A DNA stretch of 64,000 bases from positions 693,915 to 757,914 of the forward strand of contig CAUJNA010001757.1 of the NCBI GenBank assembly GCA_963377175.1. Direction: 5' to 3'. Position numbers and translations under genes: made by a program. This document shows, piece after piece, positions 44,220-55,708 of this stretch. Within the stretch, counting starts at the first letter, position 1, and each line of letters opens with the position of its first letter. The stretch comes from Effrenium voratum (Eukaryota > Sar > Dinophyceae > Suessiales > Symbiodiniaceae). Under the pieces are notes generated by a model. That model was not told where the DNA came from, searched no databases, and saw nothing but the letters and a program-made list of their open reading frames with translations.

Positions 44220-47200
44220 CATGTGCCCCACCTGAACTGAGAAGCCGGGCAAGATAGCAGTTTGCAGCGCCACCTGCGGCGACTTGCAATCTCGAACCTA
44301 GGCTGAGTAAAAGTCAAAGAGGGGGCCGCAACAAGTCAAGATCACCGAGGAATGCCAGCTTGAGGCCGCCTACACCACTGTGCTTTCTTAAGCTCGCCGG
44401 ATCCCTTGCGCCGTTTGTGCTTTGTAGTTTGGTGTGGCCAAGAGTTCAGTTTGCCCTTGTTAATTTGTCAGGCACCTTTGGCAACAAACAAAGACATTCA
44501 TGTCGAATCATCTCCGGGCCGTTGCTAATCAACATCCTGATCTCACTGGCGCACAGCTGGTTGCCCTCTTGAACCTGCAGGAGTTGACTTTTGCAAGGCA
44601 AGCGTTGTGCATGTGGCAGTGGTGGTGTGATGTTCATTTTGTAGAAGTTGGTCAGAACAACAATTGTTTTTATCTGCGCTTGCGGGATGTATGCTTTGAC
44701 ATTGTTGCTCCAGTGTCTGGCAAGTTCTACCACATTGTGCCAAGTGTGAATGCTGGGGAGGATGTGTGGCAAATAGGCGCATTTGCACTTGTACTTGTGT
44801 TAGCGCACTGTGTGTGCCACTCATGCAGCCAGCCTGTAGCACAACACAAACTCCTCATTAGCCCGCAGCTCAGGCGCAAATGGCGAGATCGCCTTCAGGC
44901 AAAGCCGCTTCTTTCTTGCGCCGGCAGAGCCAGCATCAAGTGCTGTTGGATCGTCGGGCCAGATTGGCACTGTGGCATGAAGTGCTGTCAGGCTAGGCTG
45001 AAGGCGATCTTGGCAGGTCAGTTTTTGAGCCACATCATGTGACCATGTGGCGCAATGCGAAGAATGCAGTCTGGTATTGTATAGTACTACTTGGGCAGTT
45101 GCCTCTGACACAGACACATGACAAGTGCCCTGGGTCACCTTAGACTTACCTACGAATGACAAGTTGAAATAATGTAGCTCTGCACAAGGCTGTCAAGATC
45201 GATTGCCATGTGGCCCCCTTTGCGCGTGTTATCCCCCATCCGTTCCGCCTGGCCAGGTCCGGCTGCAGTGGGGTTGGTGCAGTTCTCAGACAAAAGCAAT
45301 TAAATTGAAGCGGTCGATGGATGTGTCATGCGCACTGCTTGGTGGGTCGCCATGTAGCCAGCGAAAATTGAGGCAAGTTCAAACGTGTGTCACATGCTAA
45401 TCGAGGCTCATCTCTATCAAGGGTGGCAACATGTGTTCATTTGTTAAGCAACTGGCTCCTGTTTTTTCTTCTTCTGAAGTGTGGCCAGTGACAGTGTCAA
45501 AACACTGGGCCCAAGATGTGTGTGGACTGTGTTGTTTGCAGTGTCTTGCAGGCTTGCAGCTTGGTCCGTCTTGCAAATCACAGCTTGCTTCAGAAGGTTG
45601 CAGTTTGTTGTTCGGCGTGGGCCTCAGGCACATTGTGCTGCATACACACTTGGCTGGGTCACACACACATGCTGAACGTCTTGGCAAAGCTCTTCTGGGT
45701 CAACGCGCTTGACTTGCAATTGCTGCACTTCAAACATTGGGCTTCCTGGCTGGGTGTGCAAAGTGCAAGCCTGTAGTGTTGTTTGTTTGGAATTGTGGAT
45801 TGGCTCGCGAAGGCTTGCGTGGTTTGTGAGCTATGATTAGCAGACATGAGTGCAATCACAGGCTAAGTCAAGGTGAGGGCCAGTGTTTGTGCAGGTCAGG
45901 ATTTTGGCTGTGGTTCAACACAAAAAAGTGTCCCGGAAGCCCAGGCAGGCTCACATGATGGTCCAGCAGCCCTGCCAGCCACAAAGGTTCAGGGCCTGAC
46001 CCAAGCTTCAAAGTGCTGGCCAATTGGCCAAGTACAGGATAACTGCGTTTTGCAGCTTGTGGCACATGCAGCCAATCCAGCGCAAGCCACTTGGATTCTA
46101 GGGGAAATGTGGGCAGCAAAGCTACAATGACCAGGGTGCCGTGGCAGTTGGTTGCTCCGCCAGGTTGCTTCATTGCATGAGCTCAGAAGCTGCAGAGGTT
46201 GGAGTGACAATTTGCAGGAGTTTGGGGCTTAGGTGGCTCATGACAAGTAGCATTACTCATCGCCTTGTTGCCTTGTGTCACTGGTTATGACAAAACCAGG
46301 CCAGCAAAATGTTCAACCCTTTCAAGCCGCATGCCATCACAAGCAGTCAACTCTTGAGCTTGTGCTGATAAGTGCGGCCCTTCTATTTGCCACATGCTGT
46401 GTTTGCTCACAGGATGGGCCTGTGTGCCCTGTACGGCTTTGAGTGGTGCAAAGGGCTGCTTGGGCAGCATGCTTTCTTACTTGCTTGCCCACCCCTCACT
46501 TGCTAGGAGTTCAGCTTGCTGTCCATCTCAGCGGCTTGCTTATGACACATGGGTCAGCATTTGCAAGTTGATTGCTAGGTTGCTTGCTTGCTTGCATGCT
46601 TGCTCACATGTGTGCTTGCAGTCATGTGTGCCTGCATGTGTGCAATTTGCTTTTGGATCAACTCATTTGCCATGTGACAGGTGATTTGTCATATGACAGC
46701 GCCAGTTCAGTTGCATGTGCTGCCACACACAGTAAGCCAGCACTGGGTTCATTGATTGTGCCAGTTTGCATGACATTGTCACTTTGTGACAGTGCAGCCC
46801 AGAGCCAACTTTGTCAAGCGCCTTGCTCTTGTTGTTGACCCTGCCGACTTGGCAGGCGCTTGCACTTCCACGAGGCTTGCAAGGCAGGCCCAGTCCTCAG
46901 CAGTCACTGACAACTGCCCTCTGTGTTGCTTCAACCGCACAGGGCAGCAGCAACATGTGTCATGTGATAGTACTTGGCACAAATGTCCGAAGCCATTGAA
47001 AGCTCAACGTCTGACTGCCCTGAGTGACTAGAGTGGCAATGCAGCCATGTAAGCGGGTCAGGAACATTGAGAGGTACACTGAGGCCGGCCTGAGAAAGCG
47101 CCAGCGAACTCTTTGGTTGTCAGCTCCTTGGTGTTGAGTCAGGCAACAGCTTTACAATAACATTTGCTCTGGCTAACAACATATGTTCCTAGTCTACCTA

Positions 47201-47249
47201 GTTGTTTGTGTCCTTGTGGCCTTAAAGTGTTATGTTCCATTCACTCCAG
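44220..47249. other. Intergenic/intronic stretch; one possible plus-strand exon
   Basis: This separates the minus-strand gene from the plus-strand exons. A plus-strand stretch near 44500-44760 reads LTGAQLVALLNLQELTFARQ, then FVEVGQNNNCFYLRLRDVC and might be an exon; another at 45690-45760 reads VLAKLFWVNALDLQLLHFKH. CATG words (45027, 45111, 46670, 46966) and a CTTG/CATG simple tract (46560-46640) are present. If transcription is divergent, both promoters would lie here, but no promoter motif is recognisable. Confidence 0.3.
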
Positions 47250-47542
47250 GAATGCCCACTTGCAAGACAGCTGGCAAGTGACATTGACAAAGCCTGGGGG
47301 CCTCTTGCAGCAGCGGCTCAACCAGCAAGTTCTGGAGCTGTTGCCTTTTCCAAAACCGGTGATGTGGAGGAGCCTGCTGAGTCTCGACCTGCTTTCAGGC
47401 GTCAGAACGCTTTCATCATGGGCAAGGTGGGTGCAGAATCTAGCCATGAACATGATCTTTCTGGCACATGCCTGAATAGTGATGATGAGGTAACTCAGGA
47501 AGTTGCCGTTGCTGCGATTGAGTTGTCGTTGAACATCATCAC
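47250..47542 (+). CDS. Exon, hydrophilic, unknown family
   Basis: After the acceptor TTCACTCCAG the plus strand reads ECPLARQLASDIDKAWGPLA, then KTGDVEEPAESRPAFRRQNA and EVAVAAIELSLNII to a GT donor (ATCAC/GTGCGT). The frame is open for the whole 293 nt and ends in phase 2. The next exon starts 65 nt later with exactly one base to complete the codon, which supports real splicing. Composition is acidic with no domain recognised. Confidence 0.5.
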
Positions 47543-47607
47543 GTGCGTGTGATGGCTCACACCATGTGACATATGTCGCACTTTGCCTTTAATTCACTTG
47601 CCTGCAG
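47543..47607 (+). other. Short phase-consistent intron (65 nt)
   Basis: GTGCGT donor and CTTGCCTGCAG acceptor; flanking frames join in phase. Most of the intron is CATG wording (CACACCATGTGACATATGTC). Confidence 0.5.
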
Positions 47608-47715
47608 TAGGGCAGATGTCACAACGTGGGGCACTTCTGCTCCAGCATGTCAGCCAAGCCAGGGCCAACAGAAGATTGCCAGCTACCTGAGACTGTGGTT
47701 TGCTGCTGGACATGA
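47608..47715 (+). CDS. Short exon following the 65-nt intron
   Basis: Reads RADVTTWGTSAPACQPSQGQ and then QKIASYLRLWFAAG in phase with the previous exon. The 3' end is uncertain: GT sites lie within CATGACATGTGGTG just after. Unknown family. Confidence 0.42.
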
Positions 47716-47828
47716 CATGTGGTGTCGCACCCAAAATGTCGTTGAAGTGCCACATGTGGCATGATATAAATCACTGTCATCAGCTGCACTGACAGTCTCC
47801 GTCACATGACATTGTGTTGCAACTCATC

Positions 47829-48760
47829 AGGCTTCAACTCCTGACATCCAGTGTTTGTGCTGCCTTTGCCACTTGTGTGGCATGTGCCAGGATAGCGCCA
47901 CACGCTTGCGGAGATCAGCTGAGCCACAAGGCCCGGCGTGGCTGTTGCTTGAAGTGTGCCAGTGAACATTGATGTGACTGTTGTGTTTGTCAATGAGCAG
48001 CCTCGGTCTACCCAAGGGTGTTGCAGGGCCACTTGTGCTTGAAAGGGGGGTTAGGTCACTGCACGCAAGCTGCTCTTGACAGTGAAGCAACCCTGCAACA
48101 TGTGGCTCTGCTGCTGATTTGTTCAACCCCCCCACTCTGCATCCCTGCAAAGAGATGTGCCATGCACATGGCAAAGGACACCATGTGGCAAGAAGGCCAA
48201 GCAGGATGTAAGCAACAATCTGCACCAATTCGGGCTTCAGCCAGCACTGTGACATTGACAAGATGGCTGCAAGCCACGCAGTCACAAAACATGGCACCCC
48301 TTGGTTTGCAATCACACGATGCTAGCAAGGCTTCAACATTAACATTGTAAGTTTGCATGTCAGCCCAGCCATCCGTCGCCTTGAGCGTGCTGCCAGCTGA
48401 CTGGTGGATCACAGTAGAAGTGGGCAGGACTCGGGCTAGATTTGTTGCATGATGTGTGTCAAGGCCAATGTTGCAATTCATTGCTTGGCATGTCGGGTTT
48501 GGGAAGTCGGGCAGTTTGCAGGAAAGGCCAGCAGGCTTCTTGGTGGCAGCTACTTGCAACTGCTGACTGTCATGTATTAATAGTGTGCAAAAACTCAAGA
48601 TGCCAAGTGCGAGACTCAGCTGTTGGTAGGGGCGTGGCACTTTTGCTGAAGCTGTGGGCTGCAGCAGTAGTTGCTTCATCTTTTTATACCTTATGCTGCA
48701 CCAGGCTTTGTATCTGTTGCACCTGGTCGACCCGAGTTCTGCTCGCAACATTGTGCAGCT
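47829..48760 (-). other. Open minus-strand stretch, not resolved
   Basis: The minus strand is open for 231 codons (48751-48056) with natural-looking parts (NCNIGLDTHHATNLARVLPT). The region lies between plus-strand exons and is rich in CATG words, so it may be intron of the plus-strand gene or an antisense exon. No family recognised. Confidence 0.22.
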
Positions 48761-48868
48761 TGGCTTGTGTTATTTGCCGTGTGCCTTGTGGAGTACAATG
48801 CAGCAGGGTCCATTGTTCTTGGGGGCTGGAGTGGAATTTCACTTGGAGTTGTGCACTTACTTGCTCAG

Positions 48869-48961
48869 GACAGATGCCCAGTCGAACTTCCAGAACATCA
48901 GGAACCCCGAGGCCTACATCCTCAAGGCGTGCAACCAGGGCATCACCTTGTGCCTACGCAA
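48869..48961 (+). CDS. Short exon, unknown family
   Basis: Between the acceptor CTTGCTCAG and donor CGCAA/GTATTT the plus strand reads TDAQSNFQNIRNPEAYILKA and CNQGITLCLRK. The NxRNPxAYI wording is familiar from dinoflagellate hypothetical proteins, but I cannot name it. Clean text with good splice signals. Confidence 0.42.
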
Positions 48962-49426
48962 GTATTTGGGTTGATGCTTATGTCGTCAGCAACAAACATG
49001 TGCAGGGCAACAGTCATTGCCATTGCATTCTTGCTGCAAAGCAACTGAGACTCCACGGCTCGGCGCCCTCTGCCTGAGACTGAGCTGCAGCTGCAACTGT
49101 AGCCTCACAGGTTTGTGATTTATTTGTCAAGCATGCTCTTGGTGCAAGTGTGCTTTTCCTGACAGCACATTGATTGGTTGCAACACATGCAGTGGCGTGA
49201 GTGGTGTGTGACAAATTGCCTCAGTTTGCTGTCACATGACATTTGGCTTGCTCAGCTTGGATGAAACTGCTGTCACTTGGTTTGGAGACGCAATTTTGTT
49301 TGAGAGCAAAGGATGGTGTGGTGGCTGCCACACTGCCAAATCAGAGCTTGAGCCACTGGCCCCGGAAAGTCGTCATAGTTGGCTACCCGCAAGGTCAGGG
49401 TCAGGCACAGGGGGCCTGTGATAACA

Positions 49427-49525
49427 ATGGTGATGATGATGATGATGATGATAAGGTTGATGCTGATGCTGATGCTGATGTTGATGATGATGATCATGAT
49501 GACCATGATGATGATGATGACCTTG
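49427..49525. repeat. (GAT)n/(GCTGAT)n microsatellite
   Basis: About 100 bp of GAT-based triplets in what appears to be an intron. Confidence 0.85.
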
Positions 49526-49843
49526 TTGCATTTCCAAGTCTGCTTGACAGAGGGAGGCTTGTTGGACGGGCCTATTGCCACCCATGTCACATGACAACAC
49601 AAAGCTTGATTGCAAAAAGCAGAAGGCCAAAGATAATAGATGCAGTTCTTGGCAAACACTGCCAAAGAAGCATTTGCAGCATGCGCGTACTTACATCTCC
49701 CGGACAACCCAGCAACATTGGCCATGGTAGGCATTGGCCATTCTAAGTAGTTGTGATTCACATGAGCCACTGTGAGGAATCAGGCTGAACTTGTGATGTA
49801 GCATGTCAAATGACACTTGGCTACAGATTGTGCACCCCTGCAG

Positions 49844-49969
49844 ATGCTGCAACAGTGGCCGTCGTTGCAGACTGCGTGGGAGCACCGCCTAAAGAGGATG
49901 CTGCCGGTGGAGCAGCTGGACTTGCTGATGGCAGTTGCTAGCTTGTTGCTGGTGCAGCTTCAGGATGTG
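49844..49969 (+). CDS. Short exon, helical, unknown family
   Basis: After the acceptor CACCCCTGCAG the plus strand reads MLQQWPSLQTAWEHRLKRML and then PVEQLDLLMAVASLLLVQLQ. The donor is uncertain within GATGTGTGTCATG. The following intron (about 55 nt) contains ACACATGACATGATG. Confidence 0.42.
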
Positions 49970-50022
49970 TGTCATGCACATTGCGCAAGACACATGACAT
50001 GATGCCTCACCAACTTGTGTGC

Positions 50023-50156
50023 CAAGGGACTGGCGTTGGTCAAAAGAGTCGGGCTTCACCCGTGCGACGATGCAGAGCGTGTATCAGCACAGCCGCATCA
50101 TGGAGGCGGTGCAGGACATCTTGATGAGACCGGGGCCGTTCATCATGAAGCCTGGC
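50023..50156 (+). CDS. Short exon, unknown family
   Basis: The plus strand reads DWRWSKESGFTRATMQSVYQ and then HSRIMEAVQDILMRPGPFIM, ending at a GT donor (CCTGGC/GTTGCG). The intron after it starts with a run of CATG palindromic words (50163-50207). A second frame is open but less natural. Confidence 0.42.
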
Positions 50157-50759
50157 GTTGCGTCACACATGCCATGTCACATGCCATGTCACATGTCATG
50201 TTGTCATTTTGTCAGATGTGAGTCTAGCAGCACATGTATGCAAAACACAGAACATATGATTCATTTCCTGCCTGCTTTCATCTTCTTGGCTGAGTGGCTT
50301 TGGTGGAGTTGCATTTTCCTGTGCCAAGCATCACTTGCAAAAAATAATTCCGTCGAACGCCGGCGGTTGGCCTTCTCATCTACTACTGGCTTGCTGTGCT
50401 GGTGCAGTGGCTCTTTTACGATTCGGATCTGAGCTCATGTGACCTCAGGACACCATCTGTTGTTGCTTGGCCACCACTCAGGCAGCAGGACACACTGTGG
50501 GCCTCGATGGGTGTGCGCTCCTGGAAAAACCTGGTCCGCCAGTGCATAGAGGTGTGGGAAGAATGTGGCCACGGCTTTGCGTTCCCTGGGGCTGCATTGA
50601 CACTTGTTTTCTGAAATGGTTGTGGCATATAATATAAAGTGCCCCTCGTGGGCTTCACTGCTTTCTGTTTGCAACAAGGCCCCTTCTCAAGTGACTTTGC
50701 CTTTGACTTCCGATTTTTGGATATGTGTGTGTGTGTCCTGCCGCAAGGTTCCTTGCCAG

Positions 50760-50846
50760 TCCTCCTCCTCCTGCTGAAGAAGAAACTATTGAGATTGAAG
50801 ATGATGATGGGGCGTTGGATTCTGGGCAGCAGGCTGCTCCCAAGAG
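50760..50846 (+). CDS. Short acidic exon
   Basis: After the acceptor CTTGCCAG the plus strand reads PPPPAEEETIEIEDDDGALD and SGQQAAPKR, followed by a GT donor (AAGAG/GTGACA). This is an acidic linker of the kind found between domains of large proteins. Confidence 0.38.
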
Positions 50847-51328
50847 GTGACAGTCAGCTGCCCTTGTCTGTAAACCTTTCACGTCTGCTCTCTCGCATGA
50901 ACACGAACTTCAGGGGATTGAACATTTCAAGGTTCAGTAGTCAGCCATGTCAAGACTGTGCCTCATGTGTCACATGACATATGTCCAATATGCTGCAACA
51001 ACTGCCAGCCAGTGCTCTTTTAGTTCAAGTGTTGGCTGGGTTTTGCTACATGCAGAAGTGTGAGTAGTAGGCTTGCATGTTGTGACAGCTAGCCAAGGAC
51101 ACAGCGCCGTGGCGAACTGGGCGGTACGATGAGGGGCCACCAGTTTCCACCGCCGCCACCTGTACCTGTTTCAGGAGGAGCACCATCGAGCACTGGAAGG
51201 CCTTATGGCTGTGGTAGGTGAACTTGCCCGTGAGCGATGATGTTGTGATGTGCCTTGGCAAGCTTTGGCTGCTGCAATGTGTCCTTTAATTTCGCTTGTT
51301 CACATGTCACACTGCTGCCCCACTGCAG

Positions 51329-51652
51329 GAACGAAATCTTGCAGGACTTCAACATCTCCAGATCCGTGTCTGCTGCCCTTGGCCAGTGCTCAGTGCTGCC
51401 TCAAGCTGCCTTGATGCACCTTGCCAAGATGAGGGCTGTGTCATGGACTGGCTCAGTGGGCTTTGCACCAACTCTCATATCAATCACACCTGCTGCACTG
51501 GGTCCAGGATGCGATTGCTCTTCAAAAGGCGTGAGTCCGAAGAGGAATCCCTGAATGCGTGGCTATCAACAGCTCTTTGTAGCTTGGTGGCAAGCAAGTA
51601 CAGTGCAAATAGTTTGAAGTTAGTCAATGCTGCATTTGGCACTTCCAGTTGA
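51329..51652 (+). CDS. Possible Cys-rich exon
   Basis: After CCACTGCAG the plus strand is open to 51652 with Cys-rich text (CLDAPCQDEGCVMDWLSGLC, then KRRESEEESLNAWLSTALCS). A second frame (DFNISRSVSAALGQCSVLPQ) competes over the first 180 bases. Unknown family. Confidence 0.28.
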   Translation, partial: ERNLAGLQHLQIRVCCPWPVLSAASSCLDAPCQDEGCVMDWLSGLCTNSHINHTCCTGSRMRLLFKRRESEEESLNAWLSTALCSLVASKYSANSLKLVNAAFGTSS

Positions 51653-52261
51653 CAGTTTGGCCGGGCCTGCAGTTGATGTCAGTGCTGTGCTTTTGTGTGG
51701 TGGAGTCAAGCCTGATTCTTAGGCAACGAAAGGAGACCTGATTGATGGTCTTTATGCCACAGCTGCCGGACGCTTTAGGGCAAAGCCTTTTTGCGGCTGT
51801 GGCTTTTGACAAATTTGATAAGCTGAGCTCTCGAGATGTGTGCCGCAAGTGGTGAACAAAACAGTTGTCTCACACACACATGCTGCCAATTGTTACTCAC
51901 TACATCATGTGAGTCATTGGCCAGCTATGCCCTATGCCATTGCAGCAACTGCAACATGTATGCTGAATTGTCAACGGGCAATGGACTGATCTGTATGATC
52001 TGCCTGGCAGGCTGGCAGTGTGCAGCACCATGAGCAGACTGCACAGCACTGCGCTTGGCACAACAGACAACACACATGGTCACTTGGGCTTGGTGCTCAA
52101 TTGACTCATTTCAAGACAACTTGTTAGGCTGTTTGGCCCTTGCAGCTGTCTTGTGGAGTTTGTCACATGGCTTGGTCCCACATGCTTTGCTTATGTACCT
52201 GCACCAGGGAGCTGTTGCATGGCACCTGGACATGTTGGGCACTGACTGCAGTGTAAGGGAG

Positions 52262-52445
52262 TGAAAAAAGCGGGGGTGGCATTCCACTTCTTTCCACTTT
52301 TTCAACTTTTCCATTTCTCAACTTTTTTCAACTTTATTCCACTGGTCAAATTCTTGTTTAAAGGCAGTTTAGTATTGGAGGGCTTTAGGTGTTCCACTTT
52401 TTCCATCTTTTTTCACTTTTTCCTTTTTTTCCACTGAATACATGA
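52262..52445. repeat. CTTTTTCCA pyrimidine-rich tract
   Basis: Degenerate CCACTTTTTC/CAACTTTTTC words, interrupted at 52345-52390. Probably intronic. Confidence 0.7.
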
Positions 52446-52887
52446 CTGTAGTTGACTTTTCCAGGGGATGGGCCACTTTTTCTCACTTTTTGCATTTTTC
52501 CATTCTGCACAACTTGTTACAATTTGTTTCCACGTTTCCCAGCTTGCCCCGCTTCCCTTTGTGCAACTGTTGGGCTTCACTTGCTGTGCTTCGCTTGCTG
52601 TTGGGCCTTGTTGCTGTTGGCCATGACTGAAACATGCTCCAGTGTGGGGTAATGTGGGGTGCTGTTGTGTGTGAGGCTGCAACTGTCAGTTTCTGGGAAT
52701 GCTGAAGGTTTTGGTCTTGCCAGTAATGCATTCAAAGCTATGTGCTCGGGTCATTCATGTGGCTTGCTTGGTGGCACCATGTGGTTTTCACATGATGTTG
52801 CTTCATCACCTGTAGGACTTCAGCCGGAGAAGTTCAACTGGCGCTGGCCTAGCAGCACTGCTTCTTTGCCAGCCATGCACTTCACAC

Positions 52888-52962
52888 CTGTCATGAAACA
52901 TGTCATGTGACACATGTCATGTGACCCATGCCGTGTGACACCTGTCATGTGACATATGTTCA
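52888..52962. repeat. Tandem CATGTCATGTGACAC words
   Basis: Four consecutive 15-16 bp units (CATGTCATGTGACAC with small changes), the densest cluster of the CATG word that marks introns and spacers from 41 to 57 kb. Confidence 0.75.
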
Positions 52963-53096
52963 GTTTCGTTTGTGAAATGGCACCGGCGCTTGTCATAACA
53001 TTGCATCGCTTGTCATTTGACTGTTGCATGTGTCTAAAAGTGGTGCTGTAGCAGCTTGGCCTCGAGTGACATTTGCAGGTGACTCATTGAGCCATC

Positions 53097-53480
53097 ATGG
53101 GCCGGGAACAAAAAAAACAAGACGTTGCGCGCCACGCAGCCGCTCGTGATGATGATGCCGCAGCTGCAGCAGCAGCAACAGGTGAGCTCGTCATCTGATT
53201 CAGAGGCGGCTCCCTCTGGTTCAGCTGCTGCCAGTGCTGCTGCTCCAGCAGTCGAGGAGGTGTTGATCGCTGGCTCGGTTGGCTGCTTGCTGCAAGTATC
53301 CAGAAAGCACCTGATGGAGATGCTTGTGCTCATGACAAGGACTTTGACCGGCTGTGGGTGTCCGACCTTTTTCAGAAGGGCTTGATGGCGATGGTGTGGA
53401 TGTTCTGCAAGGCAAAGCCAGCAACCAAGATCTGTGATCTGGGCATCCTGTCTGTCATTCAGCTTTTGTTGTTGCTTAAC
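53097..53480 (+). CDS. Two exon-like blocks upstream of the RING gene
   Basis: Block one starts with an ATG at 53097 (MGREQKKQDVARHAAARDDD, then an Ala run) and ends at a good donor (CAACAG/GTGAGC) at 53181. Block two, in frame before and after AAAGCACCTGATGG, reads KAPDGDACAHDKDFDRLWVS and DLFQKGLMAMVWMFCKAKPA up to about 53470. The intron end is uncertain; an AG near 53256 would keep phase. The sequence between also has a Ser/Ala-rich open frame. It could be the 5' part of the RING-finger gene that follows. Confidence 0.38.
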
Positions 53481-53583
53481 ACTTCCTCTTTCTAGAAGTT
53501 TGTGAGGGCTGCTTGCTGGCTATCAGGCTTTTATGGGTTTGCTATGCTGAGGAGTTCGGTCATACGATCAGCTCAATGACTGC

Positions 53584-54461
53584 ATGCTGCGAGCTCCTGC
53601 ACGTGTGGCAGCTGGCATGGGGGGGCCTGAGGAGTTCACTCGCAATGTCATGAACAAGTTGCCGGTCTGCATGAACGATGAGGCCATCATCAAGCTTGCT
53701 GCCACCTTTGGCTGGAGTGATGCACTGATGGAGGTCAAGCCAAAGAAGAGGCAGCACGCTGCTGTTGGGACTCAGGATGTGCAGGCTGCGCTTGCTGCCT
53801 TGATGGCCAAGGCGCAGGGTGGGCCACCTGCTGCTGAAGCTGCTGGAGCAATGCCGGCCCCTGTGCAGTCTGATGCAGTGCCTGTGCTCCAGCGCCAGTG
53901 CAAGGAGCCCTGGTTGCAAAGGCTTCTGCCCCTGCTGCACCGCCGGTGGAAGATGGTTCTCCTCTTGCACTTGTTGCTGCCCCGCCGTCAGCTCCAAAGA
54001 CAAGCCCGTCTGATGTCTTGAGGCAGATGTTTGTGCAGAGCAAGCCAAGGCCTTCTCAGCCTGCTGCTGCCTGGCATTGACTTCGGTCCTGCTGATGGGG
54101 CCGATGATGAGGACATGTGGCCAGCCGCTGAGAGCCTGGGCCTTGCTTCTGATGATCACCGACCAGGACCAGGCCAGGCAGTGCCCGATCTGTTTGGACA
54201 CCCTTGGTGGCAGCAGTGAAGATGCTGTCACAGCTCTTCCCTGCGCTCATGTTTGCCACAGCCAGTGCTTGAGCAGGTGGATGAGCGTTGTCCCTGGCGT
54301 ATCCCCATGGCGTTGCCCGACGCGTTGCCATTTGGGCGTCAGCAGATGCTGGCCAAGAAGTCAGTGAACAGGCTGCCGGTGAGGGCATTGCTGAGCTGGG
54401 CCATGAGGCTGTTCATCCAGATTCCGGCCGTGACTCTGATTCAGATCCAAGCCTCCTCTAA
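53584..54461 (+). pseudogene. RING-H2 finger gene, frame-broken
   Basis: An N-terminal globular part (FTRNVMNKLPVCMNDEAIIK, then LAATFGWSDALMEV) is followed by Ala/Pro-rich linkers. The RING follows, with CPICLDTL at 54182, LPCAHVCHSQCLSRW at about 54235-54280 and RCPTRC at 54311-54328. The eight ligands are C-x2-C, C-x-H, H-x2-C, C-x2-C, a RING-H2 arrangement typical of ubiquitin E3 ligases, which hold the E2 conjugating enzyme. An acidic tail (HEAVHPDSGRDSDSDPSLL) ends at TAA 54459. Reading it needs four one-base frame changes (near 53.88, 54.07, 54.17 and 54.33 kb), although each segment is clean. It is either a young pseudogene or affected by base-call/assembly indels. Confidence 0.55.
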
Positions 54462-54469
54462 AGGGATGT

Positions 54470-55030
54470 GCTGATCTGCCTGTGCATTTGAGTGCTTGCA
54501 GCATGACAGTGGCTTCTGTGAGTGCTTGCATTGCATAGTATGGACAACTGAAAGGGCTAGCCATCTTTTTCATAGGTTGTAGTAGCATTGTGTCACATGT
54601 AATGTTTGCTACATTTTGCGCGCTGCTCAGGCATTGTTGGGTCTTGCCAGTATTTGTAAGAATACAGGCCATTAAGCGTTGGTGTGAGAGGTGAAGTTGG
54701 AAAATATGCATCAAGCTTGTGCCTGGCATAGTTGCATGCTCAGCTGACACAATGCTCTTTGCGCCAGGGTTTGCATTGAACTTTTGTGAGCAGTAGTTGA
54801 TTTTGCCCTTGCAAGGTCAGAGCTTCATCATGGCCATGGCTTGGGCCCAAGGCCCTGTCAGTGAGTGAGGTCACACTGTGCTTGACCTGTGACTTGTGCC
54901 ATGTCCTCAGCTGCTAGTCATCAAAGTCTTGTCATGTTCAACTGTCACACTGATTTGGTTGTCAAGTCAAGTAATCAAATTGCATGATGTAGGTTTCTTC
55001 AAGTGACAATTTGAAGCGACCCACACAACT
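54470..55030. other. Spacer between RING gene and next coding block
   Basis: No coding signal. One CATG word (TGTCACATGTAATG, 54594). Confidence 0.4.
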
Positions 55031-55045
55031 TGAAGCTGCAGTCAC

Positions 55046-55577
55046 GTGCTTGGTTCTACTGGCAAAGCCACTGGCCAGCTTCACATGGCGCATGAGTGGC
55101 AACAACCAGAACAGCCAGTTCTTGGGCACACTGCCAAATCCTTTGTCTTCGGGCCAGAGTTACCTTCACCTGCTGCTTATCAAGCCAATAAAGGGGATGA
55201 GTTTCTTTTCTGGGACTTGTCCTACGTGTTTGACGAGTTTCGTGACAATGCTGCAGAGTCGTCCTCATCAAAATTCCTGGACATGATCAAAGAGCTTGCA
55301 GTGAGCAGTGGGAAGCATGATGCGCTTCACTTGAGGGGTGAAAGTGCTGCCCAGTGGCTCGCGCATGCTGAGCGTCCGGGTCCCTCAGACGGCGATGAAG
55401 TGGTCAAGGTTGCGCCTTCTGTTGCAAGTCATGATGACAATCTTGAACCAGTTTGCGAGGCTGTGTTTGGAGTTGCTTGCAGTGTGGATGAGTTTGTCGA
55501 GAGAGCAGCGAGCCTTGTTCACCCCAAAAACTTGCACACCGGAGTCCCGCCAGGGTTCGGTGCCTCATCTGGGTTCT
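55046..55577 (+). CDS. First exon of plus-strand member of the multi-copy family
   Basis: The plus strand is open for over 170 codons: KSFVFGPELPSPAAYQANKG, then FLDMIKELAVSSGKHDALHL, an acidic part, and SVDEFVERAASLVHPKNLHT before a classical donor (TTCT/GTAAGT) at 55578. The FVERAxxLxHP wording is, from memory, found N-terminally in repeated dinoflagellate proteins. The next exon begins at 55709. Confidence 0.5.
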
Positions 55578-55708
55578 GTAAGTTCTTGTCTTGTGTAACA
55601 CAGCTAAAATTGTTTGCCCAAACTCTTTCACCCAAGGCCAGGAGCACTTGATGCCAACTGTTGCCGCACTGACCTGCTCCTGCATTTCTTTGCTGTCTAT
55701 GCTGGCAG

